From Chionis minor (taxonomy: Eukaryota > Chordata > Aves > Charadriiformes > Chionididae), in NCBI GenBank assembly GCA_013398295.1, contig VZSF01007788.1, positions 956,240 to 1,020,239 on the forward strand: a DNA stretch of 64,000 nt, written 5' to 3'. Every line of letters begins with the position of its first letter. The first letter of the stretch is position 1. Below the pieces are notes generated by a model. It ran no database searches. It saw only the letters and a program-made list of their open reading frames with translations, and had not been told where the DNA came from. Position numbers and translations under genes: made by a program. Below, in pieces: positions 61,554 through 64,000 of the stretch.

Positions 61554-64000
61554 CTTGAACATACAAAAGAGAAAGTCAGAGCAATGTGTATAAAAAGAGG
61601 CATAACACACATCTAGGGGCTCAGACATCTCTGAGTGAGTTACCACGTCTAATGAGTTTATGTGCCTCAGCTGAGCCACGGTAACTGGGATCTCTCCAGC
61701 TGCAGCTCTGAGGTGAAAATTATTTACACAGACAAGTATGATTTCTTTCACTGAAGTCCAGGCTCTCACTTCATCTTGTGTGCACAACAGGCCATGAGCA
61801 TGCATACGCATACATGCACGTGTCTAACTGCTACCACCCCTCACGTGAGGTACACTGACAGAACATTCCTCCAAAACTCAAATATCTGTGTCAGGAGCAG
61901 ACACTGTTTGCTAGCTTCTGTATGATACCTCTCCTTTCATTGACTCTTTTACCTGTCACATAAAACATTCAAGATGCAAAGGTGATATTTTTCAATTGTG
62001 ACTTTGATAGTATGTGACTACACTGACTGCTTCACATACGTCAAGCTTTTAAGTCAAATTATAAGTTTTATTATTTCTTTTCAGTGTTTTCTGCTTTTCC
62101 TCTATGCTTTCTAGTCACTTCATTGGTACTCCATAATTTTTACAAGCATAAAAAAAAATACCTCTAGGATGACAAAAAATTTAATTTTCTTATTTTTCTA
62201 GTCGCAGAGTAACATGTGTATCGTCATTCCAGCAGCCTACTTCTGCCGCTCAATCCTCTTGCCAACATTTGCCAGCTGAGTGCACAACACAAAAATCTTG
62301 GAAAGAAAGCAATAATGCATGCAACCAAACAATGGAGGGCTCAGCACTGAATACAGTCATGTAAGGAGCGCCTCAATCTTTTCAAATAAAAAGAGACCGG
62401 AGAGCAGCCCAACAATTATGTTTTGCTATGGCCATACTTGGACAGAATCATGAACGTGTCTACTAACATTTCAGCTTCCCCAATACAGAATCATCATAAC
62501 TGGTTGCGCAGAAGTACTAATCTCGCTGGTGCACAGATACAAATGGAAGCACAAAATCAGCGTGTGCCTCAACAACAAGGGAGTGTTCACAGCCGCCTGG
62601 CACGGCTGGGGGATCTCATTGGCCACTAATGATGTCATCCCCACGCTCACCATTAGCTGATAAGCAAAAGGCTGTCATGTTAGCAACACAGCACTTTGTG
62701 TGGCAACTGCAGGAAGACGGCTACATGTCGCGGCTGACACGCACCACTCAAACACCTACTGACTTCGCAACACAATCTGCAAAAAGCTCTCACCTAGAAA
62801 CAAATTTTGGTGAGGCCTCACTAATTAACATGCACCACACAAGTCTGTTGTACGGAGTAAGGGCTCCGTTAGGCTCATCAGTACATGAGAACACACTGTG
62901 GGGCTTCTCCCGAAATCAGCTGATGCGTATTCATGCAGCGAAGCCTTTTGTGTACAAAGAATAATAAAACACTGTTGCCACTGCTCTGAAGGAAGTGCTT
63001 CCTCACAAACTTGAAGTTCTACTCCACTAACAGATTTCTTCTGAGGTTGGGGGCCAGGCAATTAACTAAACCAAAATAATTTTTGAAGCTTCATACTGTA
63101 GTGCCTGCTTTATATAAACCCTGAAAAGGCTAAGCACAGACCAACAATTGTTTTAAATGAAACTGGGTATTTGTAATTGCTCGTGCAACTTGCATGTCGG
63201 GTGACAACAGTAACAAAAATTGTATGTTTGTATGCTTTTATGCTTTCATGTCCAAATAAAACAAAGCACATAAGTATGCAAGTCATTGAGTGTGCATACC
63301 AGATCATAAATACCCTGCTTGCCTTTAACAGATGCTTTTTCTCCACTGAAACAACTGACAAGAGAATTTGAGAATACACACATAATGCATTCAAACTGGG
63401 GAAAAAAATGCAGAGTTACACAGCAATAGAGAAAATCAGTAGAGCCAGTAGAACATACAAAGGTTTGAGGGCAGACCCTCAAACGTTAGTAACGGCCAGA
63501 ATTGTCAGAAGCCCCAAACTCCTGCTCACAGCACGTCACTCACCCCCAAATCTAACTGTGCCCTGTGAAGCAGACAGCAGCTCCTGTTACGCTGTTGGCT
63601 ACAGTGGAGAACAGCATCAGCTACAGCTGCCGCTGCGGCTGCCGGGGGGCTCCCACCCTGCCCCTGGCCTGGGCCTGCTGCTGTCAGGTTCAGTTCTGCA
63701 CAGTCAGCTCTACTAGGGCCCTGCTCTCTGAGCAAGAAGTCAAGAAGCAAGTTCATGCTTCTGGGCGCACCACCTAATTCAAGACACCTACCTGTTTGTC
63801 AGCTAGAACAGACACACTGAATTTTCTTCATCTCTCAAGCCTATGTATCTTTTCTTAATTACACACCTGTGTGATAAAACTCAACAGTTTCTAAGAAAAA
63901 CCCAAACAAAACAAATTCTACAGAAGTGAAATAATGCTGGTGAATTAAGTCTGCCACCAGATAGTTTCCCAAAACCCTCTGAAGGTAAACAGATGGTTCT
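61554..64000 (-). other. MANBA intron (partial) with two GC/CpG-enriched blocks
   Basis: At least 2.4 kb of intron; the preceding MANBA exons (signal peptide and N-terminal domain) were searched for and not found, so they lie beyond the window. Blocks at 62423-62990 and 63526-63760 are richer in GC and CpG than their surroundings and hold overlapping open frames of no known family. Confidence 0.65.

Noticed and set aside
63110..63482. Possible further MANBA exon on the minus strand
   Set aside because: None of the frames matches the N-terminal domain of beta-mannosidase, and no exon continuing upstream of the WWPNGHG exon was found in 61554-64000.

Overview
This is vertebrate nuclear DNA, most likely from a bird. 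The coding exons are small, use canonical GT-AG junctions and are separated by AT-rich introns. The only transposon remnants recognised are CR1 LINE pieces, which are typical of sauropsids and dominate bird genomes. There are no bacterial-type operons, no CRISPR array and no tRNA or rRNA that I can see. The species cannot be named from the sequence.

Two genes lie tail to tail. Positions 1 to about 26,660 (+) hold the 3' two thirds of NFKB1 (p105/p50): 17 coding exons, likely matching human exons 8-24. They encode the end of the DNA-binding part of the Rel homology domain, the dimerisation domain, the nuclear localisation signal, the glycine-rich processing region, a divergent linker, the ankyrin repeats, the death domain and the C-terminal IKK degron. 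The 3' UTR ends near an AATAAA at 26,640. All 17 exons join in frame (784 complete codons plus stop). From about 32,600 to beyond 64,000 (-) lies MANBA, lysosomal beta-mannosidase (glycoside hydrolase family 2): 11 coding exons, probably the last 11 of 17, all joining in frame (596 residues plus stop). They include both catalytic glutamates. The 5' exons of MANBA and of NFKB1 are outside the window.

The intergenic space (about 26.7-32.6 kb) and the introns hold no other gene I can support. They contain four CR1 fragments (12.2, 14.6, 39.5 and 55.1 kb), A/C-rich low-complexity tracts, homopolymers, a perfect 22-bp inverted repeat in the last NFKB1 intron, a 59-base assembly gap at 54.8 kb, and two GC/CpG-enriched patches in the distal MANBA intron (62.4-63.0 and 63.5-63.75 kb) that deserve a conservation check.

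The two genes are functionally unrelated: one is an NF-kB precursor and inhibitor, the other a lysosomal glycan-degrading enzyme. Their adjacency reflects conserved vertebrate synteny (the same pair is adjacent on human 4q24), not an operon-like unit. I found no convincing evidence of a previously undescribed system. The most interesting leads are structural: inverted CR1 copies flanking one NFKB1 exon, the inverted repeat, a G/T-rich tract next to the splice acceptor of the MANBA nucleophile exon, and the CpG-rich block.
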